DNA of 64,000 nucleotides from Palsa-506 sp963709075 (GCA_963709075.1 CAVPUY010000011.1:191643-255642), one strand, 5' to 3'. Positions 30,622-39,632 are shown, counted from the first letter of the stretch. A program made the numbers and translations. The notes: a model not told the origin generated them from the letters alone.

Positions 30622-31617
30622 TTGATCACCGTTGTCCCGGTGGAACTCACCGACGCGGCGCTGGCGGCCGAGGTCAGTGATGGCCTCGCCATGGTCGAGG
30701 AGGGCATGCGCGAGGCCGCGCGGGCGCAGGAGGCCCTGCTGACCGAGGCTTCCGGCTACCTCATGGACGCCGGCGGCAAGCGATTCCGCGCCACCCTGGT
30801 GCTGCTGGCAGCGCAGTTCGGCAACGCCAAGGATGAGCGGATCGTGCCGGCCGCGGTCGCGATCGAGCTCACCCACCTCGCCACGCTGTGCCACGACGAC
30901 GTGCAGGATGAGGCCGCCGTGCGGCGCGGCCACCCCAGCGCGAACTCGCGCTGGGACAACACCGTGGCCATCCTGACCGGCGATTTCCTCTTTGCCCGGG
31001 CCTCGGCGATCCTCGCCGAGCTCGGTGCGGATGCCATCAGGATCCAGGCGGCAACCTTTGCTCAGCTGGTGAACGGCCAGATCGCCGAGACCGTCGGGGT
31101 GCAGCCAGGGCAGGATCCGCTGGACCACTACATGAAGGTGATCACCGACAAGACGGCATCGCTGATCGCGACCGCCGGCCGGTTCGGCGTCATGTTCTCC
31201 GGCGCCCCGGACCAGGTCGCCGCGCGGATCGCCACCGCCTGCGGCGCGTTCGGCGTGGCCTGGCAGCTCGCCGACGACATCCTCGACGTTGCCAGCGAGT
31301 CAGCGGAGTCGGGCAAGACGCCGGGCACCGACCTGCGTGAGGGCGTGCTCACGCTGCCGATGCTGCACGCCCTGCGGTCCGCGGGCCCGGGCGATGCCCG
31401 GCTCGTCGAGCTGCTCGGCAGCGGCGAGCTGAACGACCCAGCCCTGCACGCGGAGGCGCTCGCGCTGCTCCGCGAGCATCCGGCGATGGACATGGCCAGG
31501 GCGGACCTGCGGCACTGGGCCGAGCTAGCCCGCAGCGAGATACTGGCGCTGCCCGACGTCCCGGCGCGCGCCGCCTTCGAGGCGCTCTGTGCCTTCGTCG
31601 TCGAGCGCACCGGCTGA
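30622..31617 (+). CDS. Polyprenyl diphosphate synthase (menaquinone side chain)
   Basis: A 331-residue trans-polyprenyl diphosphate synthase that condenses isopentenyl diphosphate into the long side chain of menaquinone. The first Asp-rich motif is LCHDDVQDEA (DDxxD) and the second is LADDILD, with GGKRFRATL at the substrate end. I chose TTG 30622 because GAGGGAG lies just before it and MITVVPVELTDAALAAEV matches the usual family start. The upstream in-frame sequence is only the run-on from nuoN. Its position right after nuo fits quinone supply to complex I. Chain length cannot be read from sequence. Confidence 0.9.
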   Translation: MITVVPVELTDAALAAEVSDGLAMVEEGMREAARAQEALLTEASGYLMDAGGKRFRATLVLLAAQFGNAKDERIVPAAVAIELTHLATLCHDDVQDEAAVRRGHPSANSRWDNTVAILTGDFLFARASAILAELGADAIRIQAATFAQLVNGQIAETVGVQPGQDPLDHYMKVITDKTASLIATAGRFGVMFSGAPDQVAARIATACGAFGVAWQLADDILDVASESAESGKTPGTDLREGVLTLPMLHALRSAGPGDARLVELLGSGELNDPALHAEALALLREHPAMDMARADLRHWAELARSEILALPDVPARAAFEALCAFVVERTG

Positions 31618-31687
31618 ACCGCCTGTGCGCTACTGCCAGTGCCCGTCCGCCGAACCGCCCGTGCGCTGCTGCCAGTGCGCGCCGGCC
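31616..31687. repeat. Two tandem 36-bp direct repeats after polyprenyl synthase
   Basis: Two imperfect copies of a 36-base unit (GAACCGCC(T/C)GTGCGCT then CTGCCAGTGC) at 31616 and 31652, the first overlapping the stop codon. They lead into the hairpin at 31684. No function is evident; a duplicated gene end is one possibility. Confidence 0.75.
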
Positions 31688-31710
31688 TGCGCAGCGGACC
31701 GGCGCAGGCC
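31684..31710. terminator. GC-rich hairpin, probable terminator of the nuo/polyprenyl synthase unit
   Basis: GGCCTGCGC and GCGCAGGCC form a perfect 9-bp stem with a 9-base loop, about 65 bases past the polyprenyl synthase stop. There is no T-run, as is common for actinobacterial terminators. Confidence 0.55.
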
Positions 31711-31713
31711 AGC

Positions 31714-31725
31714 CCGTGATCACGG
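31714..31725. promoter_or_regulatory. 12-bp perfect palindrome CCGTGATCACGG upstream of iclR-family gene
   Basis: A perfect palindrome 22 bases before the IclR-family ATG. IclR regulators usually repress their own gene through a palindrome close to the start, so this is a candidate operator, though the link is inference. Confidence 0.4.
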
Positions 31726-31746
31726 AGCCGCGATATCATTTGTGCG

Positions 31747-32643
31747 ATGAGAACCTCCGGGCGCACTGCGAACGACGGGGATGTGCCTGCAGCCGGCCTC
31801 CGCCCGGGGACGGCCGGGCTGGCCGCGCCCGGTCCGGCCGGAATGCCCGACGAGGGCCAGCAGCGGCCGAGGAACAGCGATTTCGTGCAGTCCCTCGACC
31901 GGGGTCTCGCGGTCATCCGCTCCTTCGGCCCGGACCGGGAACGGCTGAGCCTCAGCGAGGTCGCCCGGGCCACCGGCCTGACCAGGGCCGCCGCCCGCCG
32001 GTTCCTGCTGACCCTGGTGAAGCTCGGCTACGTGCGCAGCGACGGCCGGGAGTTCTCGCTGCGGCCGCGGGTGCTCGAGCTCGGCTACGCCTACCTTTCC
32101 GGGCTGGCCCTGCCGGATGTCGCCGCGCCGCATCTGGAGGAACTCGTCGCGCACCTGCACGAGTCCTCATCGATCTCGGTGCTTGACGGCCACCACGTGG
32201 TCTACGTCGTGCGGGTGCCGACGAAACGGATCATGACGGTGGCGATCTCGGTCGGCACCAGGTTCCCCGCCTACGCCACCTCCATGGGCCGCGTCCTGCT
32301 CGCCGCGCTGAGCCCGGATGAGCTCGACCGTTACCTCGCGGAGGCAACCTTCGAGCCGCTGACCGCCCGCACCGTCACCGACCCTGGCAAGCTGCGGGAG
32401 ATCATCGGTGACGTGGCGCGGCAGGGTTACGCGATCGTGGACCAGGAACTGGAGGAGGGCCTGCGGGCGGTGGCCGCCCCGATCCGCGGCGCAGCGGATG
32501 TCGGGACTGCCGCCATCAACGTTTCCGCGCATGCCGCCAGGGTGAGCATGGCCTCGCTGCGCGGCGACATCCTGCCGGCGCTGCTCGACACGGCCAAGGC
32601 AATCGAGGCCGACCTGCAAGCCCAGGCCCCCGCCCAGCCCTAG
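31747..32643 (+). CDS. IclR-family transcriptional regulator (PcaR/PobR type)
   Basis: A 298-residue IclR-type regulator. The winged helix-turn-helix spans about 60-110 (LSLSEVARATGLTRAAARRFL, then LVKLGYVRSDGREFSLRPRVLELG). The C-terminal effector domain has ISVLDGHHVVYVVRVP, FPAYATSMGRVLLAAL and YAIVDQELEEGLRAVAAPI. The segment FPAYATSMGR is characteristic of the PcaR/PobR branch that controls aromatic-acid catabolism. The first 32 residues are low-complexity, so ATG 31843 (MPDEGQQRPRNSDFVQSL) may be the real start. Upstream of the ABC transporter operon on the same strand; regulation of that operon is a plausible guess. Confidence 0.88.
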   Translation: MRTSGRTANDGDVPAAGLRPGTAGLAAPGPAGMPDEGQQRPRNSDFVQSLDRGLAVIRSFGPDRERLSLSEVARATGLTRAAARRFLLTLVKLGYVRSDGREFSLRPRVLELGYAYLSGLALPDVAAPHLEELVAHLHESSSISVLDGHHVVYVVRVPTKRIMTVAISVGTRFPAYATSMGRVLLAALSPDELDRYLAEATFEPLTARTVTDPGKLREIIGDVARQGYAIVDQELEEGLRAVAAPIRGAADVGTAAINVSAHAARVSMASLRGDILPALLDTAKAIEADLQAQAPAQP

Positions 32644-32882
32644 CCCCGCCCGCCTGCGTCCCGCCCGCCTGCGCCCGGCCTCAGCCCGCGCCCGGCCCGC
32701 GCTGCGCCCGGGCCTCAGCCCCCCGCGCCCGCCCGCCTGCGCCCGACCTCAGCCCGCCGGCCCCCCCGCCCAGCTCGGACCCACCCAGCTCGGACCCGCC
32801 CCGCCGGCACGCGGGGGCCGGGTGCCGGCTGGCCGGGTGCCGGCCCCGGCCCCGCCCCGGCCCCGGCTCTCGCGCCCCGGCC

Positions 32883-32942
32883 AACCCGATGAATGTGACG
32901 GTCATGGGCACCGGACCCGGTGGTTGTGACATTCATCGGGTT
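32883..32942. repeat. 60-bp palindromic element, copy 1
   Basis: Outer arms AACCCGATGAATGTGAC and GTGACATTCATCGGGTT pair over 17 bp with one mismatch. An inner pair CACCGG-AC-CCGGTG lies between them. Identical in sequence to copies 2 and 3, and flanked by conserved left (GGCTCTCGCGCCCCGGCC) and right (AC(C/G)GTGGTGCGGCCG) sequence, so the repeated unit is about 95 bp. Identity across three copies in otherwise drifting DNA suggests recent duplication or selection. It may be a small mobile palindromic element or a protein-binding site. Confidence 0.9.
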
Positions 32943-33118
32943 ACCGTGGTGCGGCCGGCGGCCTCGGCCGCCCCGCCCGCCCGGCCCGCGGGCCCCCTGC
33001 CCAGCGCCGGCCCCGCCCGCCCGCTCAGCCCGCCGGCCCCCGCCCAGCGCCCGCCCAGCTCGCCCCTGACCCGCCTGCGCCCGGCCCCGGCCCCGGCCCC
33101 GGCTCTCGCGCCCCGGCC

Positions 33119-33178
33119 AACCCGATGAATGTGACGGTCATGGGCACCGGACCCGGTGGTTGTGACATTCATCGGGTT
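33119..33178. repeat. 60-bp palindromic element, copy 2
   Basis: Identical to copy 1, 236 bases further on, with the same left flank. The right flank differs from copy 1 by one base (ACGGTGG in place of ACCGTGG). Confidence 0.9.
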
Positions 33179-33315
33179 ACGGTGGTGCGGCCGGCGCCCC
33201 GCCGGCCCAGCCCGCCTGGCCCTGGCCCAGCGCCGGCCCGACCCGCCCGCTCAGCCCGCCGGCCCCCGCTCAGCCTGGCCCAGCCCGCCCCGGCCCCGGC
33301 TCTCGCGCCCCGGCC

Positions 33316-33375
33316 AACCCGATGAATGTGACGGTCATGGGCACCGGACCCGGTGGTTGTGACATTCATCGGGTT
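33316..33375. repeat. 60-bp palindromic element, copy 3
   Basis: Identical core, 197 bases after copy 2. The unequal spacing and the unrelated GC-rich DNA between copies argue against a CRISPR array. Confidence 0.9.
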
Positions 33376-33623
33376 ACGGTGGTGCGGCCGGGGGCCCGGC
33401 ACCGGGTGCGGCCGAGCGGGGGCTGCGGGGGTGGCTGGGTGCGGGGCTGGCGGAACTGGCTGCGGGGGGTGGCTGGGTGCGGGGCTGGCGGAATTGGCTG
33501 GCGGAACTGGCTGTTGGATGGGGCGCTGCGGGCATCCGGGTTGGCTGTCCGCACGCGCGGTCCCGCCGCCCGCCGGCCTGCGTGCGGCGGGTAAGGCTGG
33601 TCTGCGGTGGTTCTGGCGAGTGG

Positions 33624-33681
33624 TTGACAGTCGCGGAGAACGCGTGATTAAGTTCTACATTGCGTATAGTCGTACGCTAAG
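33624..33681 (+). promoter_or_regulatory. Promoter and operator candidate for ABC transporter operon
   Basis: TTGACA (33624-33629) is a perfect -35 hexamer; ATTAAG or TTAAGT at 17-18 bases is a weak -10. Just downstream an imperfect palindrome, GCGTA-TAGTCG-TACGC (33662-33677), extends partly on both sides. It is placed where a repressor such as the upstream IclR protein could bind. The binding partner is inference. Confidence 0.5.
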
Positions 33682-33791
33682 CGAACATCTTGCAGGGCCT
33701 CCGGTTCCGGCCAGTCGGCGTGAAGCGAAGCCTTTCGCGGCCCGGCACGACGGATCCCGGGCTCGCGGGCGCTGACTTCAGAGGAGACGGA

Positions 33792-35143
33792 ATGGACCGT
33801 CAGGGACCGGACGACAGGATGCTGCGTGATCAGCCGATCGCGCGGCGTTCTTTGCTGAAGGGCGTGGGCGCGGGCACGCTGGCGGTGGGCGCCGGCGGGT
33901 TCCTGAGCGCGTGCAGTTCCGGCATCAAGGGCGCCGGCGGGCCGGCCAAGACCGGCACGATCACGATCGGGTTCATCACCCCGTTGACCGGGCAGCTGGC
34001 CGGTTTCGCCTCCGGTGACCAGTACGTGCTGAGCCAGATCAGGAGCACCTCGGCGTATCAGAAGGGGTTCAAGTCCGGCGGCAAGACCTACAAGGTCAAC
34101 ATCGTGGTGCAGGACAGCCAGTCGGATCCGAACCGGGCCTCGGCCGTGGCCCGGCAGCTGATCCTGCAGGACAAGGTCGACATGATCCTGACCACCTCGA
34201 CACCGGAGACCACCAACCCGGTCGCCGGGGCGTGCGAGAAGCTCGGCACGCCGTGCCTGTCGACGGTGTGCCCGTGGGAGTCCTGGTACGCGGGCCTCGG
34301 CGGCAACCCGGTGAAGCCGACTACGACCTTCAAGTACTGCACCTTGTTCTTCTTCGGGCTCAAGCAGTTCCAGGGCACCTTCGTGCCGATATGGAACCGG
34401 ATCCACACCAACAAGGTCGTGGCCTGCATGTACCCGAACGACTCAGACGGCAACGCGTTCCGCGGCGGCTTCGAGCCGCTGATCACGGCATCCGGCTACA
34501 AGGTCGTCGACGGCGGCGCCTACCAGGACGGCACCACCGATTTCAGCTCCATGATCAGCAAGTTCAAGAGCAAGCACTGCGAGGTGTTCAGCAACGCGCC
34601 GCTGCCGCCTGACTTCAACACCTTCTGGAAGCAGGCATCCCAGCAGGGCTTCAAGCCGCGGATCGCGACCGTGGCCAAGGTGCTGCTCTTCCCCGCCGAC
34701 ACCGTGGCGCTCGGCCCGCTGGTGAACAACGTCGCCACCGACTCGTGGTGGGGCCCGTACATGCCGTACGCGTCCTCGCTGACCGGCGAGACCGCGAGCG
34801 CGCTTGCCGCCGGGTACACCTCGTCCACCGGCAAGCAGTGGGTCCAGTCGATCGGCTCCACCTACGCCTTGTTCGAGGTGGCTAAGGAGGCGTTCTCCTC
34901 GGTCAGCGATCCGCACAACAAGGCTGAGGTGGCCGAGCGCGCTGCACAAGGTGAACTACACCGGAATGTGCGGCGCGATCAACTTCGCCGGCCGGCCCGG
35001 CGCCCGGCGTCGGCATCATCCCGCCGATCGGCGTCCAGTGGAAGAAGTCGACGGGCAAGTTCCCGTTCGAGATGCAGGTCGTGGACAACTCGCTGAACAA
35101 GAACGTGAAGATCCAGGCAAAGCTCGAGCCGACGAATGCCTGA
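33792..35143 (+). CDS. ABC transporter substrate-binding lipoprotein (branched-chain amino acid type), frameshifts near 3' end
   Basis: Extracellular solute receptor of the Leu/Ile/Val-binding family (Peripla_BP_6). I start at ATG 33792 after AGAGGAGACGG. The signal peptide has a twin-arginine-like RRSLLKGVGAG and a lipobox LSAC, so it should be a Tat-exported lipoprotein. The mature domain opens TITIGFITPLTGQLAGFASGD and continues with VVQDSQSDPNRASAVARQLI. Breaks near 34938 and 34990 each shift the frame; the true end is VGIIPPIGVQWKKSTGKFPFEMQ to QAKLEPTNA, stopping at 35143. The stop overlaps the ATPase gene by 8 bases. The ligand is unknown; amino acids, amides or aromatic acids are all used by relatives. 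Confidence 0.88.
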
Positions 35144-35924
35144 TGCCGCGGGGACGGCCCTGCTGGAGCTCGACGGCGTATCGAAGAGCTTCGGCAGGGT
35201 CGTCGTCGCGGACAACCTGTCGCTCACCGTCGGCTCCGGCGACATCGTCGGGATCGTGGGGCCGAACGGTGCGGGGAAGACCAGCCTGTTCGGCCTCATC
35301 GCCGGCGACCTGGCGCCGTCGGCCGGCGAGATCAGGTTCGGCGGAGCCCAGGTCACCCGGATGGAACAGGCCGCCAGGTGCCGGCTCGGGATCGGGCGGA
35401 CCTTCCAGGTGCCACGGCCGTTCGGCGATATGACCGTCTTCGAGAACGTGCTCGTCGCGGTCCAGCAGGGCGCCGGGCTGCGGCGGCGGGCAAGCTACGC
35501 GGCCGCGGCCGACGTACTTGAGCGGACCGGGCTCGGCGCCGAAGCGAACCTCCCGGCCGAGCGGCTCGGCCTGCTGCAGCGCAAGCGACTCGAGCTGGCC
35601 CGGGCGCTGGCGTCGGGGCCGCGGCTGCTGCTGCTTGACGAGGTGGCCGGCGGCCTGACCGACCCGGAGGTGGCGCAGCTGGTCGAGATCGTCAGGTCGA
35701 TCCGCGCCGAGGGCATCGCAGTGATCTGGATCGAGCATGTCGTGCGCGCGCTGACAGCGGCGGTGGAGCGGCTGGTATGCCTGGCGGCAGGCACCTTCAT
35801 CGGGGACGGCAGGCCCGCCGAGGTGCTGGCCAACCCGGCGGTCCGGGAGGTATTCCTCGGCACCGAGGTAACCACATCGCTTACCGGCCCGGCAGCGGGC
35901 GAGTCCGGCGTGGAGGGCCAGTGA
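35136..35924 (+). CDS. ABC transporter ATP-binding protein (LivG-like)
   Basis: A 262-residue ATPase of the branched-chain amino acid (HAAT) transporter family. Walker A is GPNGAGKTS, the Q-loop region reads GIGRTFQVPRPFGDMTVFENV (LivG-type) and Walker B is LLLLDEVAGGL. The ABC signature is unusual: AERLGLLQRKRLELARAL instead of LSGGQ-like sequence. Related LivG proteins often have LPYGxQR here. It pairs with the next ATPase. The GTGA overlap downstream indicates coupling. Confidence 0.9.
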   Translation: MPDAAGTALLELDGVSKSFGRVVVADNLSLTVGSGDIVGIVGPNGAGKTSLFGLIAGDLAPSAGEIRFGGAQVTRMEQAARCRLGIGRTFQVPRPFGDMTVFENVLVAVQQGAGLRRRASYAAAADVLERTGLGAEANLPAERLGLLQRKRLELARALASGPRLLLLDEVAGGLTDPEVAQLVEIVRSIRAEGIAVIWIEHVVRALTAAVERLVCLAAGTFIGDGRPAEVLANPAVREVFLGTEVTTSLTGPAAGESGVEGQ

Positions 35925-36676
35925 CCGAGGGCGCCGCCCTGCTTGAAGTGCGCGACCTCACCGTGCACCACGGCCAGCTGCGGGCATTGTCCGGCGTCAG
36001 CCTGAGCGTCTTCCCCGGTGACGTGTACGCGATGATCGGCGCGAACGGCGCGGGCAAGTCGACGCTGCTGCGCGCGATCGCCGGCCTGCATCAGCCGACG
36101 TCCGGGTCGATCCTGCTCGACGGTGCCGACATGGCGCGGCTGCGCCCGGAGCGCCGGGTAGCCAGCGGAATCGTAATGGTCCCGGAAGGCCGGCGGCTGT
36201 TCCCGTCGCTGACTGTCGAAGAGAACCTGCTGGTCGGCCAGTCGCAGGCGCGGCCGGGCCGGTGGCAGATCGAGCGCATCTACGAGCTGTTCGGCTGGAT
36301 GCGGGACCGGCGCGGCCAGCGCGCGGCGCAGCTGTCCGGCGGCGAGCAGCAGGCGGTGGCGATCGGCCGCGCGCTGGTGGCCAACCCGCGGGTGCTGCTG
36401 CTGGACGAGCTTTCGCTCGGGCTGGCGCCGGTGGTAGTCCGCCGGATCTACGAGACGCTGCCGGAGCTGCTGGCCGCGGGCGTCACCGTGCTGCTGGTAG
36501 AGCAGGACGTGAGCCAGGCGCTGCGGGTCGCCTCGCGCATCCACTGCCTGCTGGAGGGCCGGACGACGCTGCAGGGGCCGCCGGCCGAGCTGAGCCCGGA
36601 ACGCATCGAAGCCGCATACTTCGGGCTGGCCAGCGCGAACGGCAACGAGCCCGGATCCGAGGGCGGGAAGACATGA
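35921..36676 (+). CDS. ABC transporter ATP-binding protein (LivF-like)
   Basis: A 251-residue partner ATPase. Walker A GANGAGKST, a classic signature AQLSGGEQQAVAIGRAL, Walker B LLLDELSLGLAP and the LivF-type IVMVPEGRRLFPSLTVEENL. I place the start at GTG 35921, overlapping the previous stop; the in-frame sequence before it lies inside the LivG-like gene. LivF-type proteins dimerise with LivG-type proteins. Confidence 0.93.
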   Translation: MTEGAALLEVRDLTVHHGQLRALSGVSLSVFPGDVYAMIGANGAGKSTLLRAIAGLHQPTSGSILLDGADMARLRPERRVASGIVMVPEGRRLFPSLTVEENLLVGQSQARPGRWQIERIYELFGWMRDRRGQRAAQLSGGEQQAVAIGRALVANPRVLLLDELSLGLAPVVVRRIYETLPELLAAGVTVLLVEQDVSQALRVASRIHCLLEGRTTLQGPPAELSPERIEAAYFGLASANGNEPGSEGGKT

Positions 36677-37545
36677 GCTGGGTCAACGCGGTCATCCAGG
36701 GAATCCTGATCGGCGGCCTCTACGCCCTGTTCGCCTGCGGGCTCTCGCTGATGTTCGGCGTGATGAAGGTCATCAACCTGGCGCACGGCGACCTCGCGGT
36801 GGTCGCCGCTTACGTGGCGCTCGGCGTGATCGCGATCACGCACGTCCCGGCGGTCTGGTCGTTCCTGCTGGTCGTGCCGATCTTCGCCGGGCTCGGGTAC
36901 GTCCTGCAGCGCACGCTGATCCAGGCGGCGCTGAATCGCAGCGTGCTGACCACGCTGCTGGTCACCTTCGGCCTGTCGGTGGTGATCGAGAACGGCCTGC
37001 TCCAGTTCACCTCGGCCGACAGCCACTCGCTGAACATCGGCTCGCTGGTCTCCGACTCGTTCAGCATCGGCTCCCAGATCTCCATCGCCTACCTGCTGCT
37101 CGTGATCTTCATCGTGGCGGTGGCCGTGCTGCTCGGCCTGCAGTATTTCCTGTCGTCGTCCAAGCAGGGCAGGCTGATCAGGGCAGTCGCCGACGACCCG
37201 GAGGCGGCGCAGCTGTCCGGCGCCGACTACCGGCACGTGTTCGGCATCGCCGCCGCGATCGCGTTCGGCACGGTCGCGCTGGCGGGTCTTGCGTTCGGCA
37301 TGTACTCGTCCTTCGACCCGACGATCGGCACCGATCAGCTGCTGCTCTTCGCGTTCGAGGCGGTGGTGATCGGCGGGCTCGGCTCGCTGTGGGGCACGCT
37401 GGCCGGCGGGATCCTGCTTGGCGTCGCGCAGCAGATCGGCGCGCAGCTGAACGCCGCCGACCAGATCCTCGCCGGGCAGCTGGTCTTCCTGGTCATCCTG
37501 GTGGTAATGCCCCGCGGCCTGACCGGCCGGAGGGCCGCGGCATGA
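36673..37545 (+). CDS. ABC transporter permease (LivH-like)
   Basis: A 290-residue inner-membrane permease with about eight helices. It begins AVIQGILIGGLYALFACGLSLMFGVMKVINLAHGD, the hallmark LivH N-terminus. The coupling loop region is RAVADDPEAAQLSGAD, and EAVVIGGLGSLWGTLAGG follows. ATG 36673 overlaps the previous stop. Confidence 0.94.
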   Translation: MSWVNAVIQGILIGGLYALFACGLSLMFGVMKVINLAHGDLAVVAAYVALGVIAITHVPAVWSFLLVVPIFAGLGYVLQRTLIQAALNRSVLTTLLVTFGLSVVIENGLLQFTSADSHSLNIGSLVSDSFSIGSQISIAYLLLVIFIVAVAVLLGLQYFLSSSKQGRLIRAVADDPEAAQLSGADYRHVFGIAAAIAFGTVALAGLAFGMYSSFDPTIGTDQLLLFAFEAVVIGGLGSLWGTLAGGILLGVAQQIGAQLNAADQILAGQLVFLVILVVMPRGLTGRRAAA

Positions 37546-38738
37546 GCGCCACCGAGCAGCGCGCGGCGCAGCCGGGCCGCGCGGCCCCGGGCGGTCAGAT
37601 CCGGGTAACCCGGTCCAGGCGGTCGGCCCTCTGGGCCGGGATCGGCGCTGTGGTAGTCGTCGTGATCCTCGCCTACCTGCCCTATATCGTGCTGTCCGGC
37701 ACGACGGACCTGCTGGTCAACGTCTTCATCCTGATGACGATGGCGAGCATGTGGAACCTGCTGGCCGGGTACGCCGGGCTGGTCTCGGTGGGGCAGCAGG
37801 CGTTCATCGGGCTCGGCTCCTATTTCGTGCTCATTCTCGCGAACCACGGCACGAACCCGTTCGTGGCGCTGCCGGTGGCCGCGGCGGGCTGCGGTGTCGT
37901 CGGCCTGCCCATCTGGCGGCTGGTCTCCCGGCTGCGCAGCGGCTATTTCGCGATCACGACCTGGGTGATCGCCTCGGTGTGCGAGCTGATCATCGTCCGG
38001 TTCCCGTCGCTCGGCGGCGGCACCGGCGCGCCGCTGCCCGGGTTCGCCAACCTGGATCCGACGCTGCTGACCGCGTACACCTACTGGATCGCGCTGGCCG
38101 TCACCGTGGTCGTGATCGCGTCCATCTACATCATCCTGCGCAGCCCGCTCGGGCTGGTGCTCACGGCGGTGCGTGACGACGAGACCGGCGCGCGCAGCAT
38201 CGGCGCGCGGGTGTCCCGCGCGCAGCGGTCCGTCTTCGTGGTCGCCGCGGCCGGCTGCGGCGCCGCCGGGGCGCTGCTGATCATCAGCCAGCTCAGCGTC
38301 GAGCCGACCGCGGCCTTCAGCGTGCAGTGGTCCGCAGAGATGATCTTCGTGACGATCATCGGCGGCATCGGCACGATCGAGGGCCCGATCCTCGGCACGA
38401 TCATCTTCTTCGTGCTGCAGCAGACCCTGGCCAGCTACGGGACGTGGTACTTCATCATCCTCGGGCTGCTCGCCATGACCGTCGCGATCTGGGCACCGCG
38501 CGGGCTGTGGGGCCTGGCCGCCGACCGGCTGCACATCCGGCTGTTCCCGGTCGGGTACTGGCTCTGGCCGGCCGGACTGCCGGGCCGGCCTGCCGGGTGG
38601 TTCGGCCTGCCGCTGCCGCGCCGCCGGCCCCGTCCGGAACCAGGCAGCGCTGGCGGCCAGGAAAATCCGGCCGGGTCCGGGTCCGTCCCCGGCGCACGGC
38701 CTGCGGACCCGGACAGTCCTGGCCGCCAGCGGGGCTGA
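37542..38738 (+). CDS. ABC transporter permease (LivM-like)
   Basis: A 398-residue permease forming the other half of the channel. Family features are MASMWNLLAGYAGLVSVGQQAFIGLGSY, LRSGYFAITTWVIA, TAVRDDETGARSIG and FVTIIGGIGTIEGPILGT. The last 80 residues are a Pro/Arg-rich tail. ATG 37542 overlaps the LivH-like stop. Last gene before the hairpin at 38743. Confidence 0.94.
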   Translation: MSATEQRAAQPGRAAPGGQIRVTRSRRSALWAGIGAVVVVVILAYLPYIVLSGTTDLLVNVFILMTMASMWNLLAGYAGLVSVGQQAFIGLGSYFVLILANHGTNPFVALPVAAAGCGVVGLPIWRLVSRLRSGYFAITTWVIASVCELIIVRFPSLGGGTGAPLPGFANLDPTLLTAYTYWIALAVTVVVIASIYIILRSPLGLVLTAVRDDETGARSIGARVSRAQRSVFVVAAAGCGAAGALLIISQLSVEPTAAFSVQWSAEMIFVTIIGGIGTIEGPILGTIIFFVLQQTLASYGTWYFIILGLLAMTVAIWAPRGLWGLAADRLHIRLFPVGYWLWPAGLPGRPAGWFGLPLPRRRPRPEPGSAGGQENPAGSGSVPGARPADPDSPGRQRG

Positions 38739-38742
38739 GGCC

Positions 38743-38793
38743 TGCCGCACGGGAATGCCGGACCGGGGAGTTCCCGTTACAAACCGTGCGGCA
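38743..38793. terminator. Strong nested hairpin after ABC transporter operon
   Basis: TGCCGCACGG pairs perfectly with CCGTGCGGCA (10 bp). Inside, CGGGAA pairs with TTCCCG. It begins four bases after the permease stop, as expected for a terminator, although no T-run follows. Confidence 0.65.
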
Positions 38794-38904
38794 TCAGCTT
38801 CGCGGCGATCGCGCTCCGCGCGTTGGCCGGCCTGCCGAAAACGGCGGGCACAAGCCGTTCCGCCAGTTCCCCGCAGCGACGGGGGCGACCCGGAGGAGGC
38901 AACG

Positions 38905-39598
38905 GTGGGAGTATTCGGTTTTCACAAGACGCGCATGATCACGGCCGACGAGGCGCTGCCCGGCCGGACATCGCCGATGCCAGTGCCAGCGCGGCACGCA
39001 GTGCTCGATGCCCCGCTGCAGCCGCCGTACCCGGCCGGCGCCGAGATCGCCGAGTTCGCGCTCGGCTGCTTCTGGGGCGCCGAGCGGATGTTCTGGCAGA
39101 CCCCGGGCGTGCTCACGACCGCGGTCGGCTACGAGGGCGGGTTCACCCCGAACCCGACGTATGAGGAGGTCTGCAGCGGGCAGACCGGGCACGCCGAGGC
39201 AGTCCGCGTCGTGTTCGATCCGGCGAAGATCAGCTACTCAGACCTGCTGCGGATCTTCTGGGAGGCGCACGACCCGACCCAGGGCATGCGGCAGGGCAAT
39301 GACCGGGGCTCCCAGTACCGGTCGGCGATCTTCTACGCGACGCCGGCTCAGGAGTCGGCCGCGCGCGACTCGCTGGCCGCTTACCAGAAGCGGCTGACCG
39401 ATGCCGGGTTCGGCGAGATCACCACGGAGATTTCCCCGGCGGGCGAGTTCTACTTCGCCGAGGACTACCACCAGCAGTACCTTTCGGACAGCAAAAACCC
39501 GCTACGGGTACTGCCCGGACCACGGCACCGGTGTGTCCTGCCCGATCGGGGTGGTGAAGGCCAGCGGCCCCGTTGCGCCGATCCGCGCTGAGAGCTGA
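38905..39598 (+). CDS. msrA: Peptide-methionine (S)-S-oxide reductase, frameshift near 3' end
   Basis: MsrA repairs oxidised methionine using thioredoxin. GTG 38905 lies behind GGAGG (38895-38899). The catalytic motif ALGCFWGAERMFW holds the active Cys, and GYEGGFTPNPTYEEVCSGQTGHAEAV is diagnostic. The frame breaks near 39500; the correct C-terminus in the neighbouring frame reads YGYCPDHGTGVSCPIGVVKAS and contains the resolving cysteines. Total about 230 residues. Confidence 0.9.
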
Positions 39599-39632
39599 TC
39601 CTGGACCGCCGCTCGGTGCCTGGGCTGACGTT

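Larger units (their letters stand above)
32644..33615. other. GC-skewed non-coding spacer with three palindromic elements
   Basis: Nearly 1 kb without a credible gene. The top strand is C-rich and Pro/Ala/Arg-codon-like up to 33320 (CCCGCCCGCCTGCGCCC and GGCCCCGGCCCCGGC runs), then turns G-rich (GCGGGGCTGGCGGAACTGGCTG repeats, 33410-33520). Embedded are three identical 60-bp palindromes at 32883, 33119 and 33316. Short ORFs beginning MNVT on both strands are by-products of these palindromes. Confidence 0.75.

Noticed and set aside
27685..31617. A single 1310-residue ORF apparently fusing NuoM, NuoN and polyprenyl synthase
   Set aside because: It arises from frame breaks at about 27985 and 30422. 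Each protein has its own start signal and the normal termini are readable in the adjacent frames.
32883..33375. CRISPR array suggested by three identical repeats
   Set aside because: Repeat length (60 bp), nested palindrome, unequal spacing (236 and 197) and low-complexity spacers do not fit, and no cas gene is present.
32681..33775. Short ORFs beginning MNVT on both strands
   Set aside because: They are products of the palindromic element, which places an ATG on each strand; no conserved protein follows.
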